Source: an uncultured Bacilli bacterium (GTDB taxonomy: Bacteria > Bacillota_I > Bacilli_A > RFN20 > CAG-826). Taken from it: a DNA stretch of 41,093 nucleotides. This document shows, one piece after another, positions 22,779 through 30,961 of this stretch (within the stretch, counting starts at the first letter, position 1; each line of letters starts with the position of its first letter). Made by a program: the position numbers and the translations under genes. Below the pieces are notes generated by a model. The model saw only the letters and a program-made list of their open reading frames with translations, was not told the origin of the DNA and made no database searches. The stretch is taken from the NCBI GenBank assembly GCA_944336335.1, contig CALVLC010000005.1, positions 1 to 41,093 on the forward strand. The letters run 5' to 3'.

Positions 22779-24839
22779 ATGATCTATGAAGCAAAAAATA
22801 TTAGGAACGTGGCCCTATTTGGCCACCAAGGAAGTGGTAAAACCTCTTTGGTGGAATCTCTTTATGCCGCGGTAAACAAAACAGAAAAAGGATCGATTGA
22901 AAGAGGTAATACGATTAGTGATTACCAAAAAGAAGAAAAGAAACGTCTTTCTTCTATCTCAACATCAGTCGTTCCACTTTTTTATAATGATTATAAGATT
23001 AATTTACTAGACGTTCCTGGAAATGATGATTTTGTTGGTGAAGAAATCGCTGTCACCCATTCAGTAAAAGGTGCGATTTTAATGATTGATGCCTCAAGTG
23101 GTATTCAAGTTGGTACAATCAAGGCTTTTAAATTATTAAAGAGAAGAGGTATCCCATTTATAATTTATGTCAACAAAATGGATAAGGGATATCCAAATTA
23201 CGAAGAAATTTTAGAACAAATTGTAAAGACATTTGGAAAAATGTGTATTCCATTTACTTTACCTTTAGGTCATGCTGATCAGTTTGATGGATTTATTAAT
23301 TGTGTTGAACTTAAAGCTAGAAAGTATAATGGTAAAGATTGTGTTGACGATGTAATTTATGAAGATAAGAAAGCTAAGGTCTTTGAACTTTATAATAGTA
23401 TCTGTGAAGCAGTTGCCTTAACAGATGATGCTTTACTTGATAAATTTTTCTCAGGCACACCTTTAACAAATGAAGAAATTCATAAAGGTTTAAGAAAAGG
23501 TGTTTTAAACGCTGAAATTTATCCAATTATTTTTGGTAGTGCTATCAATAACATTGGTATAAATACATTAATTCGTATGTTGATTGATTATTTACCAGCA
23601 CCAAATGATTTAAAACCTTATGTTGGTTATGATGATGAAGGCAAAGAAGTTACAAGAAAAACAACAATTGATGAAGCATTCAGTGGTTATGTTTTTAAAA
23701 CTTTAATCGATCAATATTTAGGTCAAATCAACTTTGTTAAAGTCGATAGCGGTGTTTTATCTTTAGGTGATGAAGTTTATGTTCCAAATTTAAATAGAAC
23801 AGTAAAAATTTCTGGATTAAATACAATTTGCGGAAATAATTTAACAGCTGTTGAAAAAGTTGGAGCTGGTGATATTTGTGCAATCACCAAATCATTAGAA
23901 CTTGAAACTTCCTTCACACTTTGTGATAAAGATAATCACATTAAATATAAAGAAACAAGTTTCCCAACTGCAGTATTCTTTAAAGCTTTATTAACTAAAG
24001 ATAAGAAAGATGATGAAAAATTATCTGGCGCTTTATCAAAAGTCATTAAAGAAGACAAAACATTAGAAGTAAAAAGAAATAATGAAACTAAACAATTATT
24101 ACTTGGTGGCTTAAGTGAAACTCATATTAACTTCGTTTTATCAAAAATAAAATCAACGTATGGTGTTGAAGTTCAAACTGCTGATCAAAAGATTTGTTAT
24201 CGTGAAACAATCACTAAACCTGCGAATGGCAATGGTCGTTATATTAAACAAAGTGGTGGTAGTGGTTTCTATGGCGTAGTTGAAATGAAATTTGAACCAA
24301 GTGAAACTACTGAATTTACTGAAGAAATTTTTGGTGGCGCAGTTCCTAAAAATTACTTCCCATCAATTGAAAAAGGTTTCTATGAAGCCTTAAATGAAGG
24401 TTTACTTGCTGGCTTCCCAGTCATCAATTGTAAAGCAACTCTTCTTGATGGTAAATATCACCCAGTTGATTCAAATGAGCTTGCATTTAAGATGGCTGCA
24501 ATTCTTGCGTTTAAAGATGCATATATGAAAGCAGCCCCTACTATTCTTGAACCTATTCTTACAGTTAATATTTATATTGATAATAAGTATTTAGGTGATG
24601 TCTTAAATGACCTAAATTCACGTAGAGGAAGAATTCAAAATATTGTTGATAAAGAAAGTGAAACAACGATGGTTGAAGTTTTACTTCCAGAAGCTGAAAC
24701 ACTTGATTATGTCACAAAGTTAAAAGTTTTAACTCAAGGTAGTGGATACTTTAACAGAAGCTTCTATTCCTACGAAGAAGTGCCACACCAATTACGTGAC
24801 AAAGTTATTAAAGAAAATTCTTTACTTACAAATAAATAG
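22779..24839 (+). CDS. EF-G-like translational GTPase (EF-G paralogue)
   Basis: 686 residues with all EF-G domains in order. The GTPase domain has G1 GHQGSGKTSLVE, a switch I region with KEEKKRLSSIS, G3 DVPGNDDF and G4 NKMDKG; domains II to V follow, ending in TQGSGYFNRSFYSYEEVP, close to the EF-G end. The catalytic His of canonical EF-G (DTPGHVDF) is Asn here, and switch I differs from the strict QERGITI form. These are marks of the EF-G-like subgroup and not of the main translocase FusA. Members elsewhere have ill-defined or auxiliary roles; it is not an obvious TetM. AGGAGG lies 12 bases before the ATG, somewhat far. A perfect cre-like palindrome just upstream suggests carbon-source control. 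A large hairpin terminator follows. Confidence 0.9.
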   Translation: MIYEAKNIRNVALFGHQGSGKTSLVESLYAAVNKTEKGSIERGNTISDYQKEEKKRLSSISTSVVPLFYNDYKINLLDVPGNDDFVGEEIAVTHSVKGAILMIDASSGIQVGTIKAFKLLKRRGIPFIIYVNKMDKGYPNYEEILEQIVKTFGKMCIPFTLPLGHADQFDGFINCVELKARKYNGKDCVDDVIYEDKKAKVFELYNSICEAVALTDDALLDKFFSGTPLTNEEIHKGLRKGVLNAEIYPIIFGSAINNIGINTLIRMLIDYLPAPNDLKPYVGYDDEGKEVTRKTTIDEAFSGYVFKTLIDQYLGQINFVKVDSGVLSLGDEVYVPNLNRTVKISGLNTICGNNLTAVEKVGAGDICAITKSLELETSFTLCDKDNHIKYKETSFPTAVFFKALLTKDKKDDEKLSGALSKVIKEDKTLEVKRNNETKQLLLGGLSETHINFVLSKIKSTYGVEVQTADQKICYRETITKPANGNGRYIKQSGGSGFYGVVEMKFEPSETTEFTEEIFGGAVPKNYFPSIEKGFYEALNEGLLAGFPVINCKATLLDGKYHPVDSNELAFKMAAILAFKDAYMKAAPTILEPILTVNIYIDNKYLGDVLNDLNSRRGRIQNIVDKESETTMVEVLLPEAETLDYVTKLKVLTQGSGYFNRSFYSYEEVPHQLRDKVIKENSLLTNK

Positions 24840-24867
24840 TTAACTTTTGCAAGGATTTTAAACAATC

Positions 24868-24930
24868 AAGGTATTTTCAAAATTTATATTTTTGGTAAAA
24901 AATACTAAATATAAATAGAAAATACCTTTT
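24868..24930 (+). terminator. Large inverted repeat, probable terminator of the EF-G-like gene
   Basis: AAGGTATTTTC (24868-24878) pairs perfectly with GAAAATACCTT (24918-24928). Inner arms TTTATATTTTTGGTA and TACTAAATATAAAT extend the stem with small bulges around an A-rich loop; TTTTATATT follows. The stem covers the expected -35 region of the dxs promoter. Confidence 0.75.
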
Positions 24931-24938
24931 ATATTGTC

Positions 24939-24944
24939 TATAAT
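24939..24944 (+). promoter_or_regulatory. -10 box of dxs, leaderless spacing
   Basis: A perfect TATAAT ends 6 bases before ATG 24951, so transcription should start at the start codon. The -35 position (about 24916-24921) lies in the terminator stem and is a poor match. Confidence 0.65.
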
Positions 24945-24950
24945 TTAAGC

Positions 24951-26708
24951 ATGGCAAAACATTTTGAATTAGACGAAAATTTTGATTTTAAAATAATCCC
25001 AAAGCTTAATAAAAAAGAACTTAATGAACTATCTAACCAAATCAAAAATTTAATAATTGATAAGTGCTCAAAATTTGGTGGTCATTTATCAAGCAATTTA
25101 GGAATTACTAATTTAACAATTGCTCTTTTTAGATCATTTGATTTTACAAAAGATAAAATCATTTTTGATATTGGTCACAACTCATATCCTTATAAAATTT
25201 TAACCGGGAGGCCTTTAACAAATTTAAGACAATCAAACGGTATTGATGGCTTCCAAAAGATTAATGAATCCAAATTTGATGTTTATGATGCTGGTCACTC
25301 CTCAACAAGTTTAAGTGCTGCTTTAGGTTTTGCGAAAGTTCGTGATTTGAATCATGATGATTATAATGTTATCGCCCTTGTTGGGGATGGTGGAATTGCT
25401 AATGGACTTTGTTTTGAAGCTTTAAATAATCTTGTTATTGCAAACACGAAAATCATTATTATTTTAAATGATAATGAAATGTCAATTTCACCAACAACTG
25501 GTGGCTTAAGTGCTATTTTAAAGGGCATTAGGCGCAATCCACTAGTCAAAATTATTTTTAAAGATGCAAATTTTGAATATATCGGACCAGTTGATGGGGA
25601 TGATTTTGATCAACTTAAAAAAGTTTTTGAAAAAGCTAAAAGCAGCAAAAGAAGTGTTTTGCTTCATGTAAAAACTTCAAAAGGCGAAGGTTATAAATAC
25701 GCTGAAGAAGATCATGCTGGGGAATATCATTTTGTTAATCCGTTTGATAAAGATACGGGAAAACAAAAAATCGAATTAGACAAAAATACTATTTCTTTCT
25801 CAAAAATTTTTGCTGGATTTGTTTATGAAGACATGAAAAATGATGATAAAACAATTGCAATTTGTCCTTCGACAACAGTTGGTGCTAAATTAACTCACTT
25901 ATTTAGTGAATTTAAAGATAGGTCATTTGATGTTGGAATAAGCGAAGAACATGCTGCTATTTTTGCAAATGCCTTTGGTGTTAATGATTACCATACATAT
26001 TTATTTATGTATTCAACTTTCCTTCAAAGAGCATATGATGAAGTACTTCATGATATTGCTAGAAATAATCGTCATGTTACTTTACTTATCGATAGATGTG
26101 GACTTATTGGCCATGATGGTGAAACTCATCAGGGTATTTATGATGATGGTTTCTTCTATTCAATACCTAATTTCACTTTAGCAATGCCAAAAGATGAATA
26201 TGATGCAAAACGTTTATTTAATTATGCTAAAAAGTATAATCATCCAATGGCTATTCGCTATACGCCACTTTATAAAAATTATGATGAAGTAGTAAATAAT
26301 GGTCCTGAAAATATAACAAATGATTTTGAAATGTTACAAGAAGGAAAGACTAAACATATTGCTTTAGTAAGTGTGGGGCCACATTTATCAAACTTATTAA
26401 CAAAACTTAAAGGTGAAGATGTGACAATATTTAATGCTTTATTCTTAAAAGGATATTCAGAAGAAAGCATTAATAAACTTTTAAGTTATGATTTTGTTTA
26501 TATTTATGATCCATACGGTGTAGAAACTGGATTTACTGCTAATTTAACTCTTGATTTAGTTAAGAAAAATTACAAGGGTAAAATTTTAACTAAAGCGATT
26601 CCTTTAAAATTTATTAATAAAGGAAATATTTTAGAACAAGAAATATTACTTAATGTTGACGTTGAATCTTTGGTAAGCGATATTTTAAAAATTAATCATG
26701 AAAATTGA
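24951..26708 (+). CDS. dxs: 1-deoxy-D-xylulose-5-phosphate synthase
   Basis: 585 residues. It makes DXP from pyruvate and glyceraldehyde 3-phosphate using thiamine diphosphate, the first step of the MEP isoprenoid pathway. Motifs: GGHLSSNLGI (about residue 44), IFDIGHNSYPYKILTGR, the ThDP/Mg site GDGGIANGLCFEALNN (about 145-160) with NDNEMSISP (about 173), and the pyrimidine domain GISEEHAAIFANAFG (about 326). It is somewhat shorter than E. coli Dxs (620). No Shine-Dalgarno site precedes the ATG, which is 6 bases after a perfect -10 box. The stop overlaps ispH by 11 bases. Dxs-IspH-UppS encode the start of the MEP pathway, its last step, and the carrier lipid synthase, so this operon links isoprenoid flux to wall synthesis. 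Confidence 0.95.
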   Translation: MAKHFELDENFDFKIIPKLNKKELNELSNQIKNLIIDKCSKFGGHLSSNLGITNLTIALFRSFDFTKDKIIFDIGHNSYPYKILTGRPLTNLRQSNGIDGFQKINESKFDVYDAGHSSTSLSAALGFAKVRDLNHDDYNVIALVGDGGIANGLCFEALNNLVIANTKIIIILNDNEMSISPTTGGLSAILKGIRRNPLVKIIFKDANFEYIGPVDGDDFDQLKKVFEKAKSSKRSVLLHVKTSKGEGYKYAEEDHAGEYHFVNPFDKDTGKQKIELDKNTISFSKIFAGFVYEDMKNDDKTIAICPSTTVGAKLTHLFSEFKDRSFDVGISEEHAAIFANAFGVNDYHTYLFMYSTFLQRAYDEVLHDIARNNRHVTLLIDRCGLIGHDGETHQGIYDDGFFYSIPNFTLAMPKDEYDAKRLFNYAKKYNHPMAIRYTPLYKNYDEVVNNGPENITNDFEMLQEGKTKHIALVSVGPHLSNLLTKLKGEDVTIFNALFLKGYSEESINKLLSYDFVYIYDPYGVETGFTANLTLDLVKKNYKGKILTKAIPLKFINKGNILEQEILLNVDVESLVSDILKINHEN

Positions 26709-27567
26709 AATTATTGAACCTTCAAGTTATTGCTTTGGAGTGAAAAGAGCAATAGATTTAGTAAACAAAATTTGCGAGGAAAATAAAGGTAAAGATATCT
26801 ATCTTTTTGGTGAATTAATTCATAATAAAACAGCAATGAAACCTCTTATTGATAAAGGTGTAAAAGTAGTAAATTTTACTAAAAACACTGCAGAATCCAT
26901 ATTAAATTCTTTTAAAAGAGATGATATTGTTGTTTTTAGTGCTCATGGACATGACAAAAAATATGAAGAAATTTTAATTAAAAATGGAGTAACTTTTTTT
27001 GATGCAACTTGTCCAATTGTTCAATTAAATTTAAAAAGAATTATTGATAGTAAACTTGATGTTATTTTTGTAGGTAAAGAAGGGCATCCAGAAACAATGG
27101 CTAGTTTAGCTGCAAAAGAAAATGTCTATCTTTACGACATTAAAAAACCTTTTGATTACACAAAAGTTAAAAGCGAAGAAGTTTTAGTCACTAACCAAAC
27201 AACCCTCTCTTTTTTAGAAGTTGAAAATATTTTTGATGATATTAAAAATCATCTAAAAAGTGCTCATATAAGTGATGAGATTTGTAACGCTAGTCGAGTG
27301 AGACAAGAAAAAGTTGCTAGTTTGGACGAAAAATATGATCTTGTTTTGATAATTGGCGATAAAAATAGTTCTAACACGACCAAACTTTATGAAATTTCTT
27401 TAAAAAATAAAGCTCATGAGACCTATTTTATTTCAACAATTGAAGATTTAAATAATTTAGATTTATCAAAATATAAAAATTGTGCATTATTTAGTGGAAC
27501 AAGTTGCCCTAAAACTTTAATTTACGATATTAAGGAGACATTGGAGGAACGTTATGGAAAAATTTAA
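26698..27567 (+). CDS. ispH: 4-hydroxy-3-methylbut-2-enyl diphosphate reductase
   Basis: 289 residues. It reduces HMBPP to IPP and DMAPP with a [4Fe-4S] cluster, the last MEP step. The three cluster cysteines are present: Cys12 in YCFGVKRAI, Cys in FFDATCPIV (about 101) and Cys in EICNASRVRQ (about 198). The catalytic Glu is in VGKEGHPETM, and TNQTTLS and SSNTTKLYEI are also conserved. A fourth cysteine occurs in FSGTSCPKTL, where other IspH proteins usually read AGASTP. The ATG overlaps dxs by 11 bases and the end overlaps uppS by 14, so all three are tightly coupled. Confidence 0.95.
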   Translation: MKIEIIEPSSYCFGVKRAIDLVNKICEENKGKDIYLFGELIHNKTAMKPLIDKGVKVVNFTKNTAESILNSFKRDDIVVFSAHGHDKKYEEILIKNGVTFFDATCPIVQLNLKRIIDSKLDVIFVGKEGHPETMASLAAKENVYLYDIKKPFDYTKVKSEEVLVTNQTTLSFLEVENIFDDIKNHLKSAHISDEICNASRVRQEKVASLDEKYDLVLIIGDKNSSNTTKLYEISLKNKAHETYFISTIEDLNNLDLSKYKNCALFSGTSCPKTLIYDIKETLEERYGKI

Positions 27568-28276
27568 ATTAGAAAAACCAATTAATCACATTGCTTTTAT
27601 TATGGATGGTAATGGGAGATGGGCAAAAAGAAGACTGATGCCTAGAACTTACGGCCATAAAGTAGCTTGCAAAAGAATTATTGAGATTGTTCGTTTTTTA
27701 AGAGAGATTAATGTTCGAGTTGTTTCTTTATATGCTTTCTCGACTGAAAATTGGAATAGACCAAAAGACGAAATCAAAAAACTTTTTGAATATCTTGATG
27801 ATTTTTTTAACGATTATATTAATGAATTTTTTGAAAACAAATGTCGTATTCAAGTTTCTGGAGATATCTCTGATCTCCCTGAAAATACACGAAAAACCAT
27901 ACAAAAAGCCATTGAAATTACAAAAGATTTTAATGATTATGTATTTAATATTTGTCTAAATTATGGTGGGAGACAAGAAATTGTCCGTGGTGTTAAGTTA
28001 GCTCTTAAAGATATTCAAGAAGGTAAAATCAAAGAAGAAGATTTAAACATTGATACATTTAAAAATTATCTATATACCCATGATCTTCCTGAAATAGATT
28101 TAATGATTAGAACAAGTGGTGAAGAAAGAATTTCTAATTTCTTGCTTTATCAATTAGCTTATAGTGAATTCATTTTTACCGAAACTTGTTGGCCAGATTT
28201 TACTCCTGACAAATTAATTGAGTGCTTAAAAGAATATCAAACTAGAGATCGTCGATTCGGAGCTATCAAGGAATAA
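27554..28276 (+). CDS. uppS: Undecaprenyl diphosphate synthase (cis-prenyltransferase)
   Basis: 240 residues, the family length. It adds IPP units to farnesyl diphosphate to make C55 undecaprenyl diphosphate, the lipid carrier for wall polymers. Motifs: HIAFIMDGNGRWAKRR with the catalytic Asp, YGHKVACKRI, VSLYAFSTENWNRP, LNYGGRQEIV and DLMIRTSGEERISNFLLYQL. GGAGG (27543-27547) is 6 bases before the ATG, within ispH. The usual partner cdsA does not follow; instead there is a structured leader and the rimP-nusA operon. Confidence 0.96.
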   Translation: MEKFKLEKPINHIAFIMDGNGRWAKRRLMPRTYGHKVACKRIIEIVRFLREINVRVVSLYAFSTENWNRPKDEIKKLFEYLDDFFNDYINEFFENKCRIQVSGDISDLPENTRKTIQKAIEITKDFNDYVFNICLNYGGRQEIVRGVKLALKDIQEGKIKEEDLNIDTFKNYLYTHDLPEIDLMIRTSGEERISNFLLYQLAYSEFIFTETCWPDFTPDKLIECLKEYQTRDRRFGAIKE

Positions 28277-28299
28277 ATTAAACTTTTAATTAATTTGGG

Positions 28300-28343
28300 T
28301 AGCCTCTACTTTACTATTATCTTTATTATATAAGTAGCGGCTA
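28300..28343 (+). other. Imperfect hairpin in the uppS-rimP gap
   Basis: TAGCC-T-CTACTT (28300-28311) can pair with AAGTAG-C-GGCTA (28332-28343): 11 pairs with one mismatch and a 20-base AT loop. No T run follows, so it is a weak terminator candidate; it could stabilise the end of uppS mRNA. Confidence 0.5.
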
Positions 28344-28357
28344 TCATTAAATATGTC

Positions 28358-28386
28358 TTGACTTTTAAGCTAAAAATCTATTAAAT
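28358..28386 (+). promoter_or_regulatory. Promoter of the rimP-nusA-infB operon
   Basis: TTGACT (28358-28363) and TTAAAT (28381-28386) are 17 bases apart. The transcript would start near 28393 and include the hairpins at 28394-28409 and 28415-28432. Confidence 0.55.
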
Positions 28387-28414
28387 TTTAAGCAGATAAG
28401 AAATTATCTTCGTA

Positions 28415-28442
28415 GAGTACCTGTGGGTATTCTTATTTTTTT
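28415..28442 (+). terminator. Intrinsic terminator in the leader of the rimP-nusA operon
   Basis: GAGTACC (28415-28421) and GGTATTC (28426-28432) form a 7-bp stem (one G-U) with a TGTG loop and are followed by TTATTTTTTT. A smaller hairpin AGATAA-GAAA-TTATCT (28394-28409) comes before it. The terminator ends only about 20 bases before rimP, inside the leader, so it probably attenuates the operon. NusA is encoded downstream and acts on such terminators. Confidence 0.72.
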
Positions 28443-28463
28443 AAAAGGGGCAATTTGTTATTG

Positions 28464-28919
28464 ATGGAAGAAATTAATGTTGTAGAGGAAGGTTTAGGTA
28501 AAAAGTTAAATGAAGTTGGCTATGAGCTATATTCATTTAAATTTATTCCAAAAACTAGAATTTTAGAAATTGTTGTTGATCGTGATAGTGAAATTAATTT
28601 GGATGACATAACGGCTGTTTCAGAAGTAATAAGTACATATTTAGATGAACATGATTTCACTGAAAATCCGTATACACTAGATGTTTCATCACTTGGAGTT
28701 GAAAAACCAATAAAAGTAGAAAAACTTGATAAATATGTTGGCAAATATATCAATATCCATTTGTCCCATCCTTATAAAGGGGAAAATATCTTAGAAGGTA
28801 ATTTAGATTATTGTGATAATGAAAAAATAATTTTGTCTTATAGAGAAAAAACAAAATTAATTAAATGTGAAATTAATCGAGCTGATGTTGATAGAGCTCG
28901 ACTTGCAATTAAATTTTAA
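28464..28919 (+). CDS. rimP: Ribosome maturation factor RimP
   Basis: 151 residues, normal RimP length. It helps 30S subunit maturation. Motifs: GYELYSFKFIPKTRILEIVV, the acidic turn NLDDITAVSEVIS, the family signature YTLDVSSLGVEKPI (compare LEVSSPGxxRPL), and a C-terminal SH3-like domain. The start is uncertain: AAAAGGGG (28443-28450) lies 4, 10 and 13 bases before TTG 28455, TTG 28461 and ATG 28464. I chose ATG, but TTG 28461 has better spacing. First gene of the rimP-nusA-ylxR-infB-rbfA operon. Confidence 0.92.
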   Translation: MEEINVVEEGLGKKLNEVGYELYSFKFIPKTRILEIVVDRDSEINLDDITAVSEVISTYLDEHDFTENPYTLDVSSLGVEKPIKVEKLDKYVGKYINIHLSHPYKGENILEGNLDYCDNEKIILSYREKTKLIKCEINRADVDRARLAIKF

Positions 28920-28939
28920 AAAGGACATGAGGTAAATTT

Positions 28940-30688
28940 ATGAATAAAAAAAGATTTCTTGAAACTTTTGAAGATATGAATAGAGCAAAAGGTGTCGACC
29001 AAGATACTCTTCTTGATGCTTTAAAAGAGAGTTTTAGATTAACATTCGCTAAAAAGATTGAAGACGAAAACAAATTAGATAAAAAACCAGTTAAAGTTAA
29101 TCAACCTGTTAATAGAGATAAAGTAGTTGTCAAACTTCCTGATGCTCTTGTTAGAGTTGATATCGATGTTAAAAAAGCTAAAATTGATTGCTTTAGACAA
29201 TGGCTTGTTGTTAATGACGATGATGTTAATGATGATTTCATTGAAATTGGCTTAACAGAAGCTCTTGAAAAGAATCCAAAACTTGCTTTAGGTGATTATT
29301 ATGAAGAAGAATTATCTTTAGATTCTTTAAAAGATAAAGATATTGCTCGTTTCAAATCTTGCTTTACACAAAAAATCAACAAAGCTGAAAAAGACGCTTT
29401 ACTCGCTACATTTGCTAATAAAATTGGCACAATCGTTACAGGTACAGTTGAAAAATGTGATACTCATTCCGTTATTGTTGAATTAGGAAGAACAACAGCA
29501 ACCTTATTCCAAAAAGATTTAATTGGTGATGAAAAATTCAACCAAGGTGATTCGATTAAAGTTTATGTTGAAGGAATCGGAAAAGACGATAAAAAAGGTT
29601 CACTTGTTAAAATTTCAAGAAGTTGCAATGGCTATTTAAGATGCCTTTTTGAAAATGAAATTCACGAAATTTATGATGGCACAGTCGTCATTAAATATGT
29701 CGAAAGAATTCCTGGAAGAAGAGCTAAAGTTTGTGTTTATTCAAATGATCCAAACGTCGATCCAAGTGGCGCATGTATTGGTCAAAACGGTACAAGAATT
29801 CAAAACATCGTTTCTCAACTTGGCAATGCAAAAGAAAGCAAGGAAAAAATCGATGTTGTCACATGGAATCCAAATTTAGGTTTATTTGTTAGCGAACTCT
29901 TAAGACCTGGAAAAGTCTTAGGTATGAATATTGATAGTGAGAAAAAAGAAATTCTTGTTGTCACTGATGAAGATTCATTAAATCTTGCAATTGGTTTCAA
30001 AGGAACAAACGTTGTTCTTGCTAGAAAAATTACAGGATATCAAATTAGAGTAATCGACGAAACTAAAGCTAATGAAGAAGGCGTTGAATTCAAAAGACTT
30101 GATGAATACGTTGAAGAAGCTAAAGAAGAAGAAAGAAAGAGATTTAGAGAAAAACAACAAGAAGCTATTAAGTCTAGAATTGAAACTGCTCACGAAGAAG
30201 AACCAACTGAAGAATTATTTGTTAAAGAAGGTGACGATGAAGAAGAAGTTGAAGTCACTCCAGTTGAAACTGTAGAAGAAGAAAAAGTTGAAGAGCCAGT
30301 TGAAGCTAAAGTTGAAGAAAAAGTTGAGATTAGCGAAGAAATTCAACCAGAAGAACCAGTTGTTGAAACTAAAAAGGTTAAAGAAGAAGAACCAGTTGAA
30401 TTTAAAGAAGTTAAGACAACTACAACTCTTGAATCTTTAGAAAAATTACTCGAAGACGAAAAGAAAGAAAAATCTTCATCCAAGAAATCTTTCAAGAAAA
30501 AGAAGAAAGAAGTAAAGAAAGACAATGAGGATGATTTAGAAAAAGAAGAAAAGAAAGTCATCCAAAAAATGGATATCTATACAGATGAAGAATTAGAAGC
30601 TTTCGAAAACGAAGATAGTGATGAAGACTTCGAAGACGAAGAAGACTATTCTGAATACGATGATGACGATTACTACGAGGATAGATAA
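28940..30688 (+). CDS. nusA: Transcription termination/antitermination factor NusA with a long acidic tail
   Basis: 582 residues. NusA binds RNA polymerase and RNA and modulates pausing and termination. Domains: N-terminal polymerase-binding domain (about 1-135, with a short extra loop near 44-60), S1 (about 161-228), KH1 (about 240-310; PNVDPSGACIGQNGTRIQNI) and KH2 (about 325-375; LNLAIGFKGTNVVLARKITG). In KH1 the usual GPKGSR reads GQNGTR. Residues from about 385 to the end are a charged tail: Lys/Arg/Glu helix, then Val/Glu/Pro repeats (PVETVEEEKVEEPVEAKVEE), a Lys-rich patch and a very acidic end. Bacillus NusA ends near residue 370, so about 200 residues are extra. The stop shares a base with ylxR (TAATG). 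Its own operon leader carries an intrinsic terminator. Confidence 0.95.
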   Translation: MNKKRFLETFEDMNRAKGVDQDTLLDALKESFRLTFAKKIEDENKLDKKPVKVNQPVNRDKVVVKLPDALVRVDIDVKKAKIDCFRQWLVVNDDDVNDDFIEIGLTEALEKNPKLALGDYYEEELSLDSLKDKDIARFKSCFTQKINKAEKDALLATFANKIGTIVTGTVEKCDTHSVIVELGRTTATLFQKDLIGDEKFNQGDSIKVYVEGIGKDDKKGSLVKISRSCNGYLRCLFENEIHEIYDGTVVIKYVERIPGRRAKVCVYSNDPNVDPSGACIGQNGTRIQNIVSQLGNAKESKEKIDVVTWNPNLGLFVSELLRPGKVLGMNIDSEKKEILVVTDEDSLNLAIGFKGTNVVLARKITGYQIRVIDETKANEEGVEFKRLDEYVEEAKEEERKRFREKQQEAIKSRIETAHEEEPTEELFVKEGDDEEEVEVTPVETVEEEKVEEPVEAKVEEKVEISEEIQPEEPVVETKKVKEEEPVEFKEVKTTTTLESLEKLLEDEKKEKSSSKKSFKKKKKEVKKDNEDDLEKEEKKVIQKMDIYTDEELEAFENEDSDEDFEDEEDYSEYDDDDYYEDR

Positions 30689-30948
30689 TGAAGAAAAAAC
30701 CAACTAGAAAATGTTTAGCAACTAATGAGATCTTTAATAAAGAGGATCTCTTTAGAGTTGTGAAATCACCTAGTGGCGAAATTTCTTTGGATATGACTGG
30801 CAAAGCAAATGGTCGAGGAGCTTATATTTCTAAATCTACTGAAGCAATTGAAAAAGCTAGAAAATCAAAATGTTTAGATAGAGCTCTTGAAACTACTGTG
30901 CCAAGTGAAATCTATGATCGTATGAATCTATTTTTGAAAATGAAATAA
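30688..30948 (+). CDS. ylxR: YlxR/RnpM family RNA-binding protein (DUF448)
   Basis: 86 residues, usual length. Family motifs are TRKCLATNEIF near the start, LFRVVKSPSGEISLD, and GRGAYISKSTEAIEKARKSK. The protein binds RNA; in B. subtilis it has been described as a modulator of RNase P (RnpM). It is translationally coupled to nusA by a one-base overlap. The ribosomal L7Ae-like gene ylxQ, often next in Bacilli, is absent; infB follows after 13 bases. Confidence 0.94.
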   Translation: MKKKPTRKCLATNEIFNKEDLFRVVKSPSGEISLDMTGKANGRGAYISKSTEAIEKARKSKCLDRALETTVPSEIYDRMNLFLKMK

Positions 30949-30961
30949 GGAGGGATTAAAG

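Noticed and set aside
22779-24839. Tetracycline resistance ribosomal protection protein
   Set aside because: The switch regions and C-terminal end fit the EF-G-like subgroup better than TetM/TetO.
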